The position numbers and the translations under genes are program-made. This document shows, piece after piece, positions 63,506 through 64,000 of a DNA stretch of 64,000 nucleotides. Numbering within the stretch: the stretch's first letter is position 1; each line of letters opens with the position of its first letter. The stretch spans positions 8,693,077-8,757,076 of the forward strand of contig JAJEKV010000039.1 of assembly GCA_021234155.1 (NCBI GenBank), given 5' to 3'. The notes below the pieces were generated by a model. It saw nothing but the letters and a program-made list of their open reading frames with translations. It had not been told where the DNA came from and did not search any database. This DNA comes from Isoetes taiwanensis. Its lineage: Eukaryota > Streptophyta > Lycopodiopsida > Isoetales > Isoetaceae.

Positions 63506-64000
63506 TGAGATGCCCTTTGGTCAAAATACAAAGTATTGTGTATCTTTTAAAATTATTCAAACACCCTTAAGATTTACATTACTTTCCCAAATGCCCTTAA
63601 GTTTTCTTTGAATTTCCCAAACGCCTTGAGAACTAGAACATGAGTTTCCTTCAAATTTCAAATGCTTCAAAATTTACCAAATACTCTTAGGCCCTGCATG
63701 TGAATGAACTACAATCTCTGCCCTTGCATCCTTCACTGCTTCTTAACTCTTACAAATCCTCTTTCTTGATTTTATTTGGCTACAATAATTTATATTGTAA
63801 ATTAGATCGAATTAGTGCTTTTGACAAGAGGATCATTGCAAATCGCTAGAGGAAATCGATGGGCTGAGAGCAAATCATTGGAACAGAAATTAATTTGGTG
63901 TCTTGCCTTCCTTTAAGGTACTGAGAATAGAAATAGGCATCTTTGCTAAAAAGGCGCCATGAATATCTGTTACAAAAGGGTATTCCATGAAATACGAAAA
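63506..64000. other. no gene recognised to the right edge
   Basis: Repeated CAAA(T/C)GCCCTTAAG phrases (63530-63630) suggest old local duplication. No frame. Confidence 0.4.

Overview
The window looks like repeat-dominated intergenic DNA of a land plant with a large genome. The evidence is plant-type LTR retrotransposons (Tat-like and chromodomain Ty3/gypsy, Ty1/copia), a tRNA-iMet-type primer binding site, MITEs, teloboxes, and one spliced plant gene with short GT-AG introns. Gene density is about one intact gene per 64 kb. A conifer, cycad, fern or lycophyte would fit, but the sequence alone does not decide.

The only convincing intact cellular gene is at 58.24-59.17 kb. It is a three-exon, 182-residue Euonymus-type (EUL) lectin with a G-box palindrome upstream.

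Left part (0-20 kb): 1-5085 is the 3' half of a Tat-like Ty3/gypsy element. It holds the integrase end, an antisense Cys/His-rich ORF, a frameshifted extra ORF with a coiled coil, a polypurine tract and a 3' LTR. At 5.1-9.1 kb there is an inverted pair of an unclassified repeat. A 2.65-kb solo LTR flanked by the duplicated target GAAAC splits the pair, and a 19-nt tandem array follows. Next come decayed DNA with a chromodomain integrase remnant (15.1-15.7 kb), a GT/CA microsatellite, a MITE (18.6 kb) and a complete 480-bp TRIM (19.2-19.7 kb).

Middle (20-46 kb): a purine-strand tract, a copia gag/protease fragment and an A-tailed minus-strand retroposon end are followed by minus-strand promoter/exon-like repeat modules (25.7-28.3 kb). 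The second module is interrupted by a 16.6-kb LTR element (28345-44939, target duplication ATGCT). An uninterrupted paralogue of the insertion site lies at 45.3 kb. The element is gag-only. Its gag ORF is cut by a 12.4-kb nested insertion that carries a captured trehalose-6-phosphate synthase exon, a three-unit 665-bp tandem repeat with telobox hairpins, a third copy of the unclassified repeat, and another 19-nt array.

Right part (46-64 kb): AT-rich decayed DNA holds an acidic ORF remnant, a fold-back element, an unidentified 2.4-kb pseudogene, an A-tailed retroposon with target duplication, the lectin gene, a 59-bp triple repeat, two MITEs, an orphan light-type promoter and a minus-strand gypsy 3' end.

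Apart from the lectin, the genes do not form pathways. The window is mainly a record of nested insertion, capture and decay. The most novel-looking signals are the paired hairpins with compensatory changes (25.95 and 27.87 kb), the unclassified repeat whose reading frame is kept in three copies, and the gag-only element with a C-terminal membrane segment.
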